DNA from: Symbiodinium natans
Taxonomy: Eukaryota > Sar > Dinophyceae > Suessiales > Symbiodiniaceae
Reading direction: 5' to 3'
Length of the DNA stretch: 64,000 nucleotides
Assembly (NCBI GenBank): GCA_905221605.1
Contig: CAJNDS010002568.1
Span: forward strand, 409,501-473,500
Position numbers and translations under genes: made by a program. The notes under the pieces are model-generated. The model had not been told where the DNA came from and did not search any database. It saw nothing but the letters and a program-made list of their open reading frames with translations. Positions 1 through 8,798 of this stretch are shown here, piece by piece; positions within the stretch are counted from its first letter, which is position 1, and every line of letters begins with the position of its first letter.

Positions 1-360
1 CCTACAGGCATTACCCCAAAGCACCACCGCAGCCCCAAATAGCTTCAAAAAACCCTAAAATGCTTCAAAAAGCTCCCCAAAAAGGGGGGAGCCTGGTATT
101 TGCCTGTCCCACAATGAAAAAATGCTGTTTTTTAGTACCGGAATCGACGGTTTCAGGGCCCCTCCATTTTACCCCAAAGCACCACCACAGCCCCAAATAG
201 CTTTACAAACCCCAAAATGCTTCAAAAAACTCCCACAAAAGGGGGGGGCCTGCTCCTGCAATGAAAAATGCTGTTTGTTAGTACCGGAATCGATGGATTC
301 GATGGTTTCGGGACCCCTCCATTTTACCCCAAAGCACCACCACAGCCCCGAATAGCTTGA
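1..360. repeat. ~157-bp tandem repeat, about 2.3 copies
   Basis: Copies begin near 10, 167 and 322 with TACCCCAAAGCACCACC; each has GAATAGCTT or AAATAGCTT, AAAATGCTTCAAAAA, a G6-G8 run, AATGAAAAA and TAGTACCGGAATCGA. Frames through it on both strands are accidental. The left edge is cut by the window. Confidence 0.85.
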
Positions 361-385
361 AAAAGCCACAAAAGGCTTTAAAACG

Positions 386-545
386 CCAAGTGTCCCGGGG
401 GCTCCCCGGGACAGCTGTCCTGGGAGCGTCCCGGGGGGCCCCGGGACATTTGTTTCGGGAGGGACCGGGACGCCCCGGGACACCCCAGGACAACCTGTGC
501 CGGCGGGGCCCCGGGACAACCCATCCCGGGGGGCCCCGGGACAGC
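386..545. repeat. GC-rich palindromic minisatellite (CCCGGGAC)
   Basis: The core CCCGGGAC or GTCCCGGG recurs about every 25-35 bp with partners such as GGGGCCCCGGGACA. Units are near-palindromic and can fold back. It gives artificial Gly/Pro/Arg frames on both strands; no gene is called. Confidence 0.75.
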
Positions 546-550
546 CCATA

Positions 551-880
551 TTACATTAGGATTTAGGATTTAGGATTTAGGATTTAGGACTTAGGATTTA
601 GGAACCACGAAAGTGCAAAAAAGGTCAACGACCCCATTAAGGTTTAAATGTATATAGGTAGAGAGGGTTTAGGATTTAGGATTTAGGATTTAGGAACCAC
701 GAAAACGCAAAAAAGGTCAACGACCCCATTAAGGTTTAAATATATATAGGTAGAGAGGGTTTAGGGTTTAGGGTTTAGGATTTAGGATTTAGGAACCACG
801 ACAACGCAAAAAAGGTCAACGACCCCATTAAGGTTTAAATATATATATATATATATTTAATATATATATATAGGTATATA
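551..880. repeat. ~95-bp tandem repeat with AT tail, three copies
   Basis: GGAACCACGA starts at about 600, 694 and 792. Each copy continues AACGCAAAAAAGGTCAACG, ACCCCATTAAGGTTTAAAT and TATATAGGTAGAGAGGGTTT, with TTTAGGATTTAGGA linkers. The third copy runs into an AT microsatellite (840-880). A stray AGGTAGAGAGGGTTTAGGG tail occurs again near 1400. Confidence 0.85.
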
Positions 881-899
881 TGGTTCAGCGTCGAGCGTC

Positions 900-1395
900 C
901 TGGGCCCCCCCCCCCCCCATGGTATCCCCCCCCCCCCCAAGCCTACTCTACGGTCCCTAAACCCTAAACCCTAAACCCTAAACCCTAAACCGTAAACCCT
1001 AAACCCTAAACCCTAAACCCTAAAACCTAAACCCTAACCCTAAACCCTAAACCTTAAGTCTTAAACCTTAAACCCTAAACCCTAAAACCTTGAACCCTAA
1101 ACCCTAACCCTAAAACCAACCCCCAACCACACCACAGGGGGGGGGGGGATCATCTTAGTACCCCATCCGCGGGGAAAACCCTAAACCCTAAACCCTAACC
1201 CTAAAACCCTAAACCGTAAACCCTAAACCCTAAACCCTAAAACCCTAAAACCCTAAAACCCTAAACCCTAAACCCTAAACCCTAAAACCCTAAAACCAAC
1301 CCCCAACCACACCACAGGGGGGGGGGGGGGGGGTACCATTGGGGGGGGGGGGGGGGGGTAGGGGGGAGGGGGGGGGGGCCCGCCGGGGCTGAATC
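900..1395. repeat. CCCTAAA arrays with C/G homopolymers and a duplicated block
   Basis: CCCTAAA arrays (956-1115, 1176-1290) alternate with C runs (906-918, 928-938) and G runs (1135-1149, 1317-1378). The block ACCAACCCCCAACCACACCA followed by CAGGGG is present twice (near 1113 and 1288), each time after the array and before a G run, so array plus block form a ~175-bp tandem duplication. Confidence 0.8.
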
Positions 1396-1481
1396 ATATA
1401 TAGGTAGAGAGGGTTTAGGGTTTAGGGTGATTCCCTTCGAACCAGGGGATTTTGTTGGATTGTTGGGCTTAGGGTACAGGG

Positions 1482-1650
1482 TTGGGATGTTCCCCCTTTA
1501 TACTAACAGTCCTTCATAGGGATGATAATAGGAGGTACTCTCATTCCTATTAAGGACTCCTGGTATAATAACAGTCCTTCATAGGGATGATAATAGGGGG
1601 TACTCTCATTCCTATTAAGGACTCCTGGTATAATGAGGGGGGACATTTGG
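1482..1650. repeat. Fold-back element family A, copy A1, internally duplicated
   Basis: Left end GTTGGGATGTTCCCCCTTTA and the right-end remnant TGAGGGGGGACAT are inverted. The middle unit (AACAGTCCTTCATAGGGATG ... TATTAAGGACTCCTGGTATAAT) is present twice in tandem, about 1504-1568 and 1569-1634. Family A spans the whole element as an imperfect hairpin and has no coding capacity. Confidence 0.75.
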
Positions 1651-1904
1651 TTTGGCTTGTTTGCAGGGCAAACTGGCGACTAGCGATCCCCAAAGGGTCC
1701 ATATGCCTGCATCTACCCATGAGGTCGGACAAAGCTTTCGAGCTTTCGGACATCCGCGACCGATGCGATGTGATGAGAAACCTTTCGACCCTAAACGCGG
1801 GAAATGGGCGTGCCCAGATTTCCCGCAAAGAACGTGGGCTTTGAGTTCTAGGTTTGGAATCGATTCTTAAGGTTGAGGGGGGAGGGAGGGGTGGCGGACC
1901 GGGT

Positions 1905-1935
<31 letters not shown>

Positions 1936-2740
1936 GAGGGGTACATGGTTTCGGGTTGAAGCCTAAACCCTAAACCGCACTTGACCACAGCGCATGCTGC
2001 ACGAGGGGCTGTAGAGTGTGGGAGCCCAAACGTCAGGAGGGGCATCCTTCAAGGAGTTGGGGCCCGATAAGAATCGACAAAATTCCGCAAAATAGTAATA
2101 AAAAAAAAAAAACAAAACACACCCTCGGGTTTTTTAAGGGTTGTTTAAAAGGTTTAGGTTTCAGGGTTTAGGTTTTGGGGTTTAGGGTCTGTAAGGGAGG
2201 GTTGGTACGGTTCATACTGCTGCCGCACCACGCCTGCTCGCGAAAGCTTTTGAAGGACTCTGAGTCCTCAGGTTTGGAGCTTAGGATTTTTGAGTGCAGG
2301 GGTTTCGTGGCGGGTGCGGGTCCTGGCTTTACAGTATTGCCGGGGCGTGGTGCTGGGTTTAGAGTTTTGGGTTTAGGGTCTAGGGTTTAGGGTGCAAGTG
2401 GCCTCGTTTGTGGGAATGCGGACTTCCATCCTTTCACAATCGCTCTTCGAGGTACTTGTAATGACAAGAAACTCCACTAGAAGCACTTACAACCCAACGT
2501 ATAACTTAGTACAGAGGTTTTGCATAGATTCTTTGTCCACTAAGGCTACCATAGTGCAGAGCAGGCAGTTTTCCGATACTAAACGCTAACACACCTATAC
2601 CCTAAACTCCTGAACCCCCAGGCCCTTTTGCCCGAAATACTGAACTCCTCAACCCGAAAACCCGAAACCCCGAAACCCCAAAATTCCACAACCACACGCC
2701 GTAAGGAGATTATAGGGTTTAGGGTTTGGGGACCCCAATA
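1651..2740. other. Unique DNA with a long G run; no gene seen
   Basis: Contains a G run (about 1904-1934), a 12-A run near 2100, and short telomere-like blocks near 2160 and 2370. Frames of 65-92 codons are present on both strands, but none shows a domain or consistent coding composition. Confidence 0.5.
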
Positions 2741-2743
<3 letters not shown>

Positions 2744-2825
<82 letters not shown>

Positions 2826-2872
2826 ACCCTAAACCCTAAACCCTAAACCCCAACCCTAAACCCCAAACCCTA
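2744..2872. repeat. Variant array CCCTCAA passing into CCCTAAA
   Basis: About a dozen perfect CCCTCAA units are followed by CCCTAAA units and end in a short inverted junction CCCTAGGG. The variant has spread as a local tandem, as expected from slippage or unequal exchange rather than telomerase. Confidence 0.85.
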
Positions 2873-2876
2873 GGGC

Positions 2877-4420
2877 TTATAGGGGTTCAGGGTGCTAAAG
2901 GCTGGCACCTTGCTGAGGTTGAAATCGCCGCAGAAGATTCCTTGGCGTGTCTTTGGGGCAATTCGAAGCTCGGAGGGGCTCTACCTTAAGAGCCAAGAGA
3001 GTTTAGGGTTTAGGGTTTAGGGTTTAGGGTTTAAGGTTTCGGGTTGACTTCTTGTATGGTTTAGATACAGGGCTTGGGGTAGTTCAGCGTTTGGGGTTTA
3101 GGGGGCCCACTGCTTTGCAACGAATGCTAAGAAAGGTGGTTCGCATGCACATTGTTTGCGCTTGTTCACAATCGCCTTGCCTTACTTTATCTTACTTCGG
3201 ACTCCAAGCTATCGACGAGCGGCATCGAGCGAAGGGACGGTTGTCAGTTTCATGGTCCATGATTTCATCTTTGGTCGGCTCAGGTTGTGGGCAACCTCGT
3301 GAATTTCTTTTTGCGGCTAAGGCTCCCTAAGCTTTCTTAAGGTTCCCTAGGTACCTACCGCCAAAACCCCCCCAACTTAAGAACCCTGTAAACCCTAAAC
3401 CCTAAACCCTAAACCCAGGGACACCACTCTGGCTACTGGCCCCTGCCGATGCCCAAATCCGACGCTGGTGGTGGCCAACTAAGCAGCCAAGGCGCGCTGG
3501 TCTGCACCCTTCGAGAAGTCCTCAAACCGTCGCAGTGCCTGGTAACCAAAATATAATAAGGGCACCCTTTTTTTGGTTGGTTACTTTAGAAGGGAACCCA
3601 TAACAAAAAACAGAAGGGGTAACGGGTACCACTGGGCTACAAAGGCCTGGAAAAGCCCTACTATAGGGCCTGCTTACGTTAGGACAGCAGAGGTTTTAGA
3701 GCTTAGGGACTGTAGGGCTGAGGTGCATCTTTTTAAAAGGCATGCCTTAACAGCTTAAACCTACACCCTCAAAACCCTAAACCCTAACAACAACCCATAA
3801 GCCCTTCAAGCCCCGAAGGCCCTACAACAAGCTGAGGTTTTCGAAGGGTTGCTGAACATCAGGTTCTTCCGGCCTCTCAGGTTCGTGAGTACTCACCCCT
3901 GAACCCGATAAACTAAACGCTAAACCTAAACCCCAAGCCCTAAACCCTAAACCCTAGTTTAGAAATTGTGCAGTGCGGGAGTTCAGGGGCTTCTCTTCGG
4001 GTTACAACCTGCACCTACACGGGTTTGCAAGTAGCCATGCACCCCCATGTACTTGGACTACAGGCCTGGATCCCCTAAACCCTAAACCCTAAACCTAACC
4101 CCTAAACCCTAAACCCTAAACCCTACACCCTAAACCCTAGACTAAACCCTGAACCCTGAACCCTAAACCCTATAGACCCTAAACCTGCGCCTTGGCGGTT
4201 TAGGTTTAGGGTGTAGTGGAAGCGCCAAGGCCCTATGAACGTACAGTTGCCGCTTTATGCAAGTACACAGCGGGGCTTTTTGACCCCAAGCTGTTGTACG
4301 ACTCTTACCGGATACCCACAAGTTGGAAAAAGCCTTGGCGACCCATAGCAGACCTCATGGTGAGTAGCAGCTAAACCATTATGCCCCGCAAGCTTGTAGG
4401 TAAGCCCTAAACCCTTAACT
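2877..4420. other. Mosaic of islands and short telomere-like blocks
   Basis: Islands at 2878-3000, 3030-3370, 3420-3760, 3800-3955 and 3960-4075 are divided by 2-8 unit blocks. 3541-3700 resembles fold-back family C (GGTAACCAAAA ... AAGGGCACCCTTTTTT). No gene is supported. Confidence 0.5.
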
Positions 4421-4650
4421 CTGAACCCTATAAACCCTATAAACCCTATAAACCCTATAAACCCTATAAACCCTATAAACCCTATAAACCCTATAAACCC
4501 TATAAACCCTATAAAACCTATAAACCCTATAAACCCTATAAACCCTATAAACCCTATAAACCCTATAAACCCTAAAAACCCTATAAACCCTAAAAACCCT
4601 AAACCCGAAACCCTAAACCCGAAACCCTAAACCCTAAACCCTAAACCCTA
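4421..4650. repeat. Variant array CCCTATAAA
   Basis: A nonamer CCCTATAAA repeats about 17 times (4421-4575), then grades through CCCTAAAAA and CCCGAAA into CCCTAAA. It is a two-base expansion of the telomere-like unit that then amplified locally. Confidence 0.9.
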
Positions 4651-4651
4651 G

Positions 4652-4748
4652 ACCCATCCCTCCTGCGCCTCCTCCAGCTGCTTGATGCCGATGGGGTTCA
4701 CCTGAGCCGCAAGGCTTCCAGGGTGGAGGAACTTCAGAGCTCAGGGCT
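4652..4748 (-). other. Exon-like island
   Basis: On the minus strand one frame is open through the island and reads like protein: ALKFLHPGSLAAQVNPIGIK then QLEEAQE, with G/C-rich third positions. CCCTAAA lies on the left and TTTAGGG on the right. No family recognised; most likely one fragment of an exon. Confidence 0.45.
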
Positions 4749-4753
4749 GCTAG

Positions 4754-4852
4754 TTTAGGGTTTAGGGAAAACCCTAAACCCTAAACCCTAAACCCTAAAC
4801 CCTAAACCCTAAACCCTAAACCCTAAACCCTAAACCCTAAACCCTAAACCGT
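4754..4852. repeat. Head-to-head telomere-like junction
   Basis: TTTAGGGTTTAGGG runs into AAAA and then 12 units of CCCTAAA. The arrangement 5'-TTTAGGG/CCCTAAA-3' is the polarity of two chromosome ends fused together. Confidence 0.85.
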
Positions 4853-4854
4853 TT

Positions 4855-4950
4855 TCGGGCTTCTTTCAACCCCCACCTTGCCATTGCCACCTCCAGTGGC
4901 GGCGTCTTTGGGGAGGCCCATTCCCGTCTGCACGACCTCCAAGCCTCCCA
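4855..4950 (-). other. Exon-like island
   Basis: A minus-strand frame is open and protein-like (LGGLEVVQTGMGLPKDAATG). The island is bounded by CCCTAAA on the left and TTTAGGG on the right. No family recognised. Confidence 0.4.
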
Positions 4951-5017
4951 GGGTTTAGGGTTTAAGGTTTAGGGTTTAGGGTTTGGGGTTTTAGGGTTTA
5001 GGGTTTAGGGTTTAGGG

Positions 5018-5136
5018 TAACCCATTATCAGTGCAGTTGTGACACACATATACGCCCCTCAAGTACCCTAAAATAGGGTTCGCGCTACAAGTACAGCAAT
5101 AATCGGGCTACTAAGTACCATGAGACTTCAAGCAGG
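5018..5136. repeat. Fold-back element family B, copy B1
   Basis: Left part GTAACCCATTATCAGTGCAG, centre CCCTCAAGTACCCTAAAATA, and right part GGGCTACTAAGTACCATGAG are diverged forms of the family B arms and core. The leftmost CTTGGAGGTTCAGGG is replaced by TTTAGGG repeat. Confidence 0.6.
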
Positions 5137-5340
5137 CCTCGTCGGTGGCCCGCAAAAGAACTTAGGATACGAATGGTGTTGGGCATGGCACAGCCCGGGA
5201 CCTAGTATTGAGGGTTCCTAGAACCCTTAAGGACATAATGGCTGGGTCCCTGGAAAGATAGGGTTCGGTTACCTGTCAGTTGCAGGGCCTATAGCGTTTT
5301 GGGGCCAGTTGGAGGGTGCACAGTTTGTTCTTGAGCCCGG

Positions 5341-5557
5341 TAAGCCTCAACTCTAAACCCTAAACCCTAAACCCAAAACCTCTAAACCCTAAACCCTAAA
5401 CCCTAAACCCTAAACCCTAAACCCTAAACCCAAAACCGACTCTGGGAGGATCTTAGTTGCTGAGGTCATAAGCCCTACCCAAAACCTCAAACCCTAAACC
5501 CAAAACCCAAAATCCAACTCTGGGAGGATCTTAGTTGCTGAGTCAATAAGCCCTAAA
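5341..5557. repeat. CCCTAAA block between direct repeats
   Basis: After an array (5350-5436) the sequence ACTCTGGGAGGATCTTAGTT plus GCTGAG and an AATAAGCCCTA-like tail appears at 5439-5477 and again at 5517-5555, with a telomere-like block (5478-5516) between the copies. Confidence 0.8.
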
Positions 5558-6780
5558 AAAAAAGTACACTTTCAGTTCTATAGGAGACTATAGTATCCCA
5601 AAAAGTGTAAAGTGTGCCCGCTCAGCTACTGTGGGATGGTTTTAGGGCATAAGGGCTTTAGGGCTTAGTGTTTGGGGTTCAGGGTTTTGGGTAGTTATAA
5701 GTAGGGATATAAGTAAGGTAACTTACTTAAAACACCGTTTAGGGTACTTTTCCCTAGACCCTGGAAGAAAAGCATATACTGTTTAGGTATAAGTAGCTAT
5801 AATAGGAACCCAAAACCAAAAAATGTATGAAAGTATAGTACTCCAAAACCCAGTTGCAACCCTACTTGTAACGACCCATGAACCTCCAGGTAGCGGCTAG
5901 GTAGATCAGTGGCACTTCGAACCCCTTATCACCGGCGTGCCTGCCGTGGTGTGCACATTCAGCACAGCTATCTTCTTGTTTTTCCTGGGTTTAGGGTTTA
6001 GGGCTTGGGGTTTAGGGTTTAGGGTCCCGACTGGGAAAGCTCCGTACTTGAAGGACGATGCGTAAATAGTTCTAAGTGAGATCTAATCTTCCTAGATGAG
6101 GTTCTAACCAGCGCCATGAAAATCACATGGGCGGCAACAGTAACTGTAGTCAACCTCCAAGCACAATGACAGAAGCGCATACCTTGCAAAAACCCTCTAC
6201 TGAAGGAGCCTTCCCTAGCATCAAAGTATATAAGAGTTCTTTGCGTTCCACACCCATAGTTCTGGTCGAATTCAAGCACATCCTGCATGTCCTCGACACT
6301 GCAGCTTGAAAGGTCATACGCATGTTTCACATGTTCTGCTCTTGCAAGAGCGCCTGAAAGAATCCTTCAGTGTTATCTGCCATCCGACACCCCTGTAAGC
6401 GCAAAGCCCTAAGCCCTTTTTCTTGTGTGTTCGGAAGCCCCAAGGAAACCCAAAGCCCAAAACACTAAACCCTAACCAACACACCCTAAACCCTAAACCC
6501 TAAACCCTAAACCCTAAACCCTAAACCCTAGGAAACCCGAAGCCTAAAACCCTTGTTCTTCAGGGATCCTCAGCTCCCCTCGATTCACGCAGCAGGTCGC
6601 ATCTAGGGGCTTGACCTTGGACCCTGAAGGGTTTCGGGTTTAGGGTTTAGGGTTTAGGGGACCCTGAGGTAGTCTAAGGGCCATATTGGGAGTACATTAA
6701 GTGGAACCCGTTGGAGGTACAACCTCAAGAGGTACGAGTCTTAATCCCTCGATCGCCGTAATCACCCCAAACCCGAAGCG
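5558..6780. other. Unique DNA; no gene seen
   Basis: Mostly AT-balanced unique DNA with a partial family B end near 5870-5905 (CCCATGAACCTCCAG). A 103-codon minus-strand frame (6019-6330) has no recognisable motif and I do not call it. Short blocks lie at 5988-6025, 6483-6535 and 6640-6660. Confidence 0.45.
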
Positions 6781-6842
6781 CTAAACCCTAAACCCTAAAC
6801 CCTAAACCCTAAACCCTAAATCCGAAAGCTGAAACCGTTACA

Positions 6843-6917
6843 CCTTGGGATGGTCCCCCTTACCCCTATTAGAATCCAGACTAAGGACTGTCAGAAAAGG
6901 GGGGGAAACATCCCAAC
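6843..6917. repeat. Fold-back element family A, copy A2, shortened
   Basis: Ends CTTGGGATGGTCCCCCTTA and GGGGGGAAACATCCCAA are inverted around TAGAATCC and CTAAGGACTGTCAG. The inner GGTACC-type core is deleted. Confidence 0.7.
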
Positions 6918-7139
6918 CCTAAACCGTAACCCTAAACCCTAAACCCTAAACCCTAAACCCTAAACCCTAAACCCTAACAAAGGCCCAACACATCCAAGAG
7001 TCGGCCCCTCCACCTCCACCTGGCCACTATCTTGGAGCTTCCATGGTACTTAGTAACCCCACGTTTAACCGTGATATGGTCCTTTAGGGTTTAGGGTTTA
7101 GGGTTTGGGTTTAGGGTTTAGGGTTTCGGGTTTAGGGTT

Positions 7140-7274
7140 AGCAACTCAAAAATAACTGAACTGATAACCCAACTAGAACCCAATTAGTGTACTTAAGGGG
7201 CTTAAATGTGGGTTAGAACTACAACGAACTACACTTATAATGGGTTACTAAGTACCCTGAACCTCCAAGTACTA
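7140..7274. repeat. Fold-back element family B, copy B3
   Basis: Right end GGGTTACTAAGTACCCTGAA then CCTCCAAGTA is a near-perfect family B arm; the interior TACTTAAGGGGCTTAAATGT is the core in reverse orientation. The left arm is decayed. Confidence 0.7.
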
Positions 7275-8180
7275 AGTTCCTCAAGGAACCTACGAGGAAA
7301 ATGGGTTGTGGCTGTGTGGCTTAGGGGCTTCAAAGGGCGGCAAAGCGTTGTTTTTTAACTAAATGATCTAAGGGTAACTTTCATGGGCCCTTAATGTGGC
7401 CCCTAACCTCTTTCAAAGGGCTCTGCTGTATGGGCCCTTAATTTGTGTGGGGTATATGTGGGGTATGCAAGGGTACCCGTGTAAGGGCCCATGCTAAGGG
7501 ACCATGAAACTACCCTGAGAAATACAGGTCCACATTCGCATCCTAGCCTATTTAGGGTTTAGGGTTTAGGGTTATGAACAGGTTGAGCCACTGTGTATGA
7601 AATATTTGCATGGCGTCTGAGGCCTTCTGGGATGAGCTCTAGGCCTCTGAGCTCTACCAGGGGTTTGGGGTTTAGGGGTTAGGGTTTAGGGCTAGGGTTG
7701 AAGGCTTAGGGCTGCCCATTCTTGGCGAAGCGCGGTTAGCTACCCCCCCCAACAGCCACCTCGAATGAAACTTGAACAAGCCAACAGATGCTTCGCAAGA
7801 TGGCTCGCGCCATTCAGTTGAGCAAGAATTCCTCCTTGCATATGGTTTAGGGTTTAGGGTTAGGGGCTAGGGTTTAGGGTACATATGGGGGGTACCCCTA
7901 AAATAAATCCTCAAGTCGTAGGACTCCCTGACAATAAGGACCCAGAATAAGGTACCCCTAATTTCGAAAACGCCCACATCTTGCTGGGTATAACTCCTCC
8001 AGTGCTCTGCCCCGAAGAAAACCAAAATCCCTCTTCTCTCTCACAGGCGCTCCGCGAATGCTCGTGGCATCACAGCCATCGCCCCAAATCCCTCTCTCAA
8101 CTCTTCCCTAAACACCAAAACCCCCAAGCCCTAAACCCTAAACCCAAAACCCTAAACCCTATGAACAAAAACTCGCAGCT
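7275..8180. other. Unique DNA with inverted GGGCCC motifs; no gene
   Basis: 7380-7515 carries several TGGGCCCTTA and TAAGGGCCCATG inverted motifs, similar to those of 12523-12598. Short TTTAGGG blocks lie at 7553-7573, 7666-7700 and 7840-7880. No frame with a recognisable domain. Confidence 0.45.
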
Positions 8181-8184
8181 GGCG

Positions 8185-8262
8185 CCATGAGCGCACCCCG
8201 CTGGATGGCGCTCCACTCAAACCAGGATTGGCGGGAGAAGCTGAAGTGCTGGCTCCTCGGGG
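8185..8262 (+). other. Exon-like island
   Basis: A plus-strand frame from an ATG reads MSAPRWMALHSNQDWREKLK then CWLLG. CCCTAAA lies to the left and TTTAGGG to the right. Short, no family recognised. Confidence 0.35.
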
Positions 8263-8453
8263 GTTTAGGGTTTAGGGTTTAGGGTTTAGGGCTATAGGGG
8301 CCTATCTGGGTCTGAGGGTTTGGAGGTAGTCTTCTGCAAGCAAACGGTAGGCAGATCCGTTCGTTGTCTACTATAGCAAAGTCTACATAGCTCTGTTGCA
8401 CATATGCATCTCTCTACATAGGGAAAGAATGCAAATACATTCCAGATCCAAAC

Positions 8454-8556
8454 AAACCCTAAACCCTAAACCCTAAACCCTAAACCCTAAACCCTAAACC
8501 CTAAACCCTAAACCCTAAACCCTAAACCCTAAACCCTAAACCCTAAACCCTAAACC
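8454..8556. repeat. CCCTAAA array, about 14 units
   Basis: Perfect CCCTAAA tandem array ending in TAAACCTATGG. One of the longer clean arrays and therefore recent or homogenised. Confidence 0.95.
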
Positions 8557-8624
8557 TATGGCACTCCAGCTACGTGAAGCCATGCACACGTGCACCTCGC
8601 GACTGTGAGCCAAGGGGCGTGCTT

Positions 8625-8686
8625 AGGGGTTTCAGGGTTAACCCTAAACCCTAAACCCTAAACCCTAAACCCTAAACTCTAAACCG
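8625..8686. repeat. Head-to-head telomere-like junction
   Basis: TTAGGGGTTTCAGGGTTAACC is followed directly by CCCTAAA units: a second fusion-type junction, just downstream of the FNIP gene. Confidence 0.7.
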
Positions 8687-8798
8687 GAGGCTTGAAGCTC
8701 AGAGACCTGTCACAAGGCAGTGACCACGAGCCAAGCCATCACCTGTGAGATCGACTGCGTATACTATCCAGCTCCTTTTCCACTGGCGCCCTCAGAGT

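Noticed and set aside
1-952. The window as a chromosome end
   Set aside because: Arrays are interspersed and in both orientations throughout rather than one terminal tract, so it is interstitial or a degenerate subtelomere.
2744-2872. CRISPR array (regular repeats and spacers)
   Set aside because: Units are contiguous 7-mers without spacers and the host is eukaryotic.
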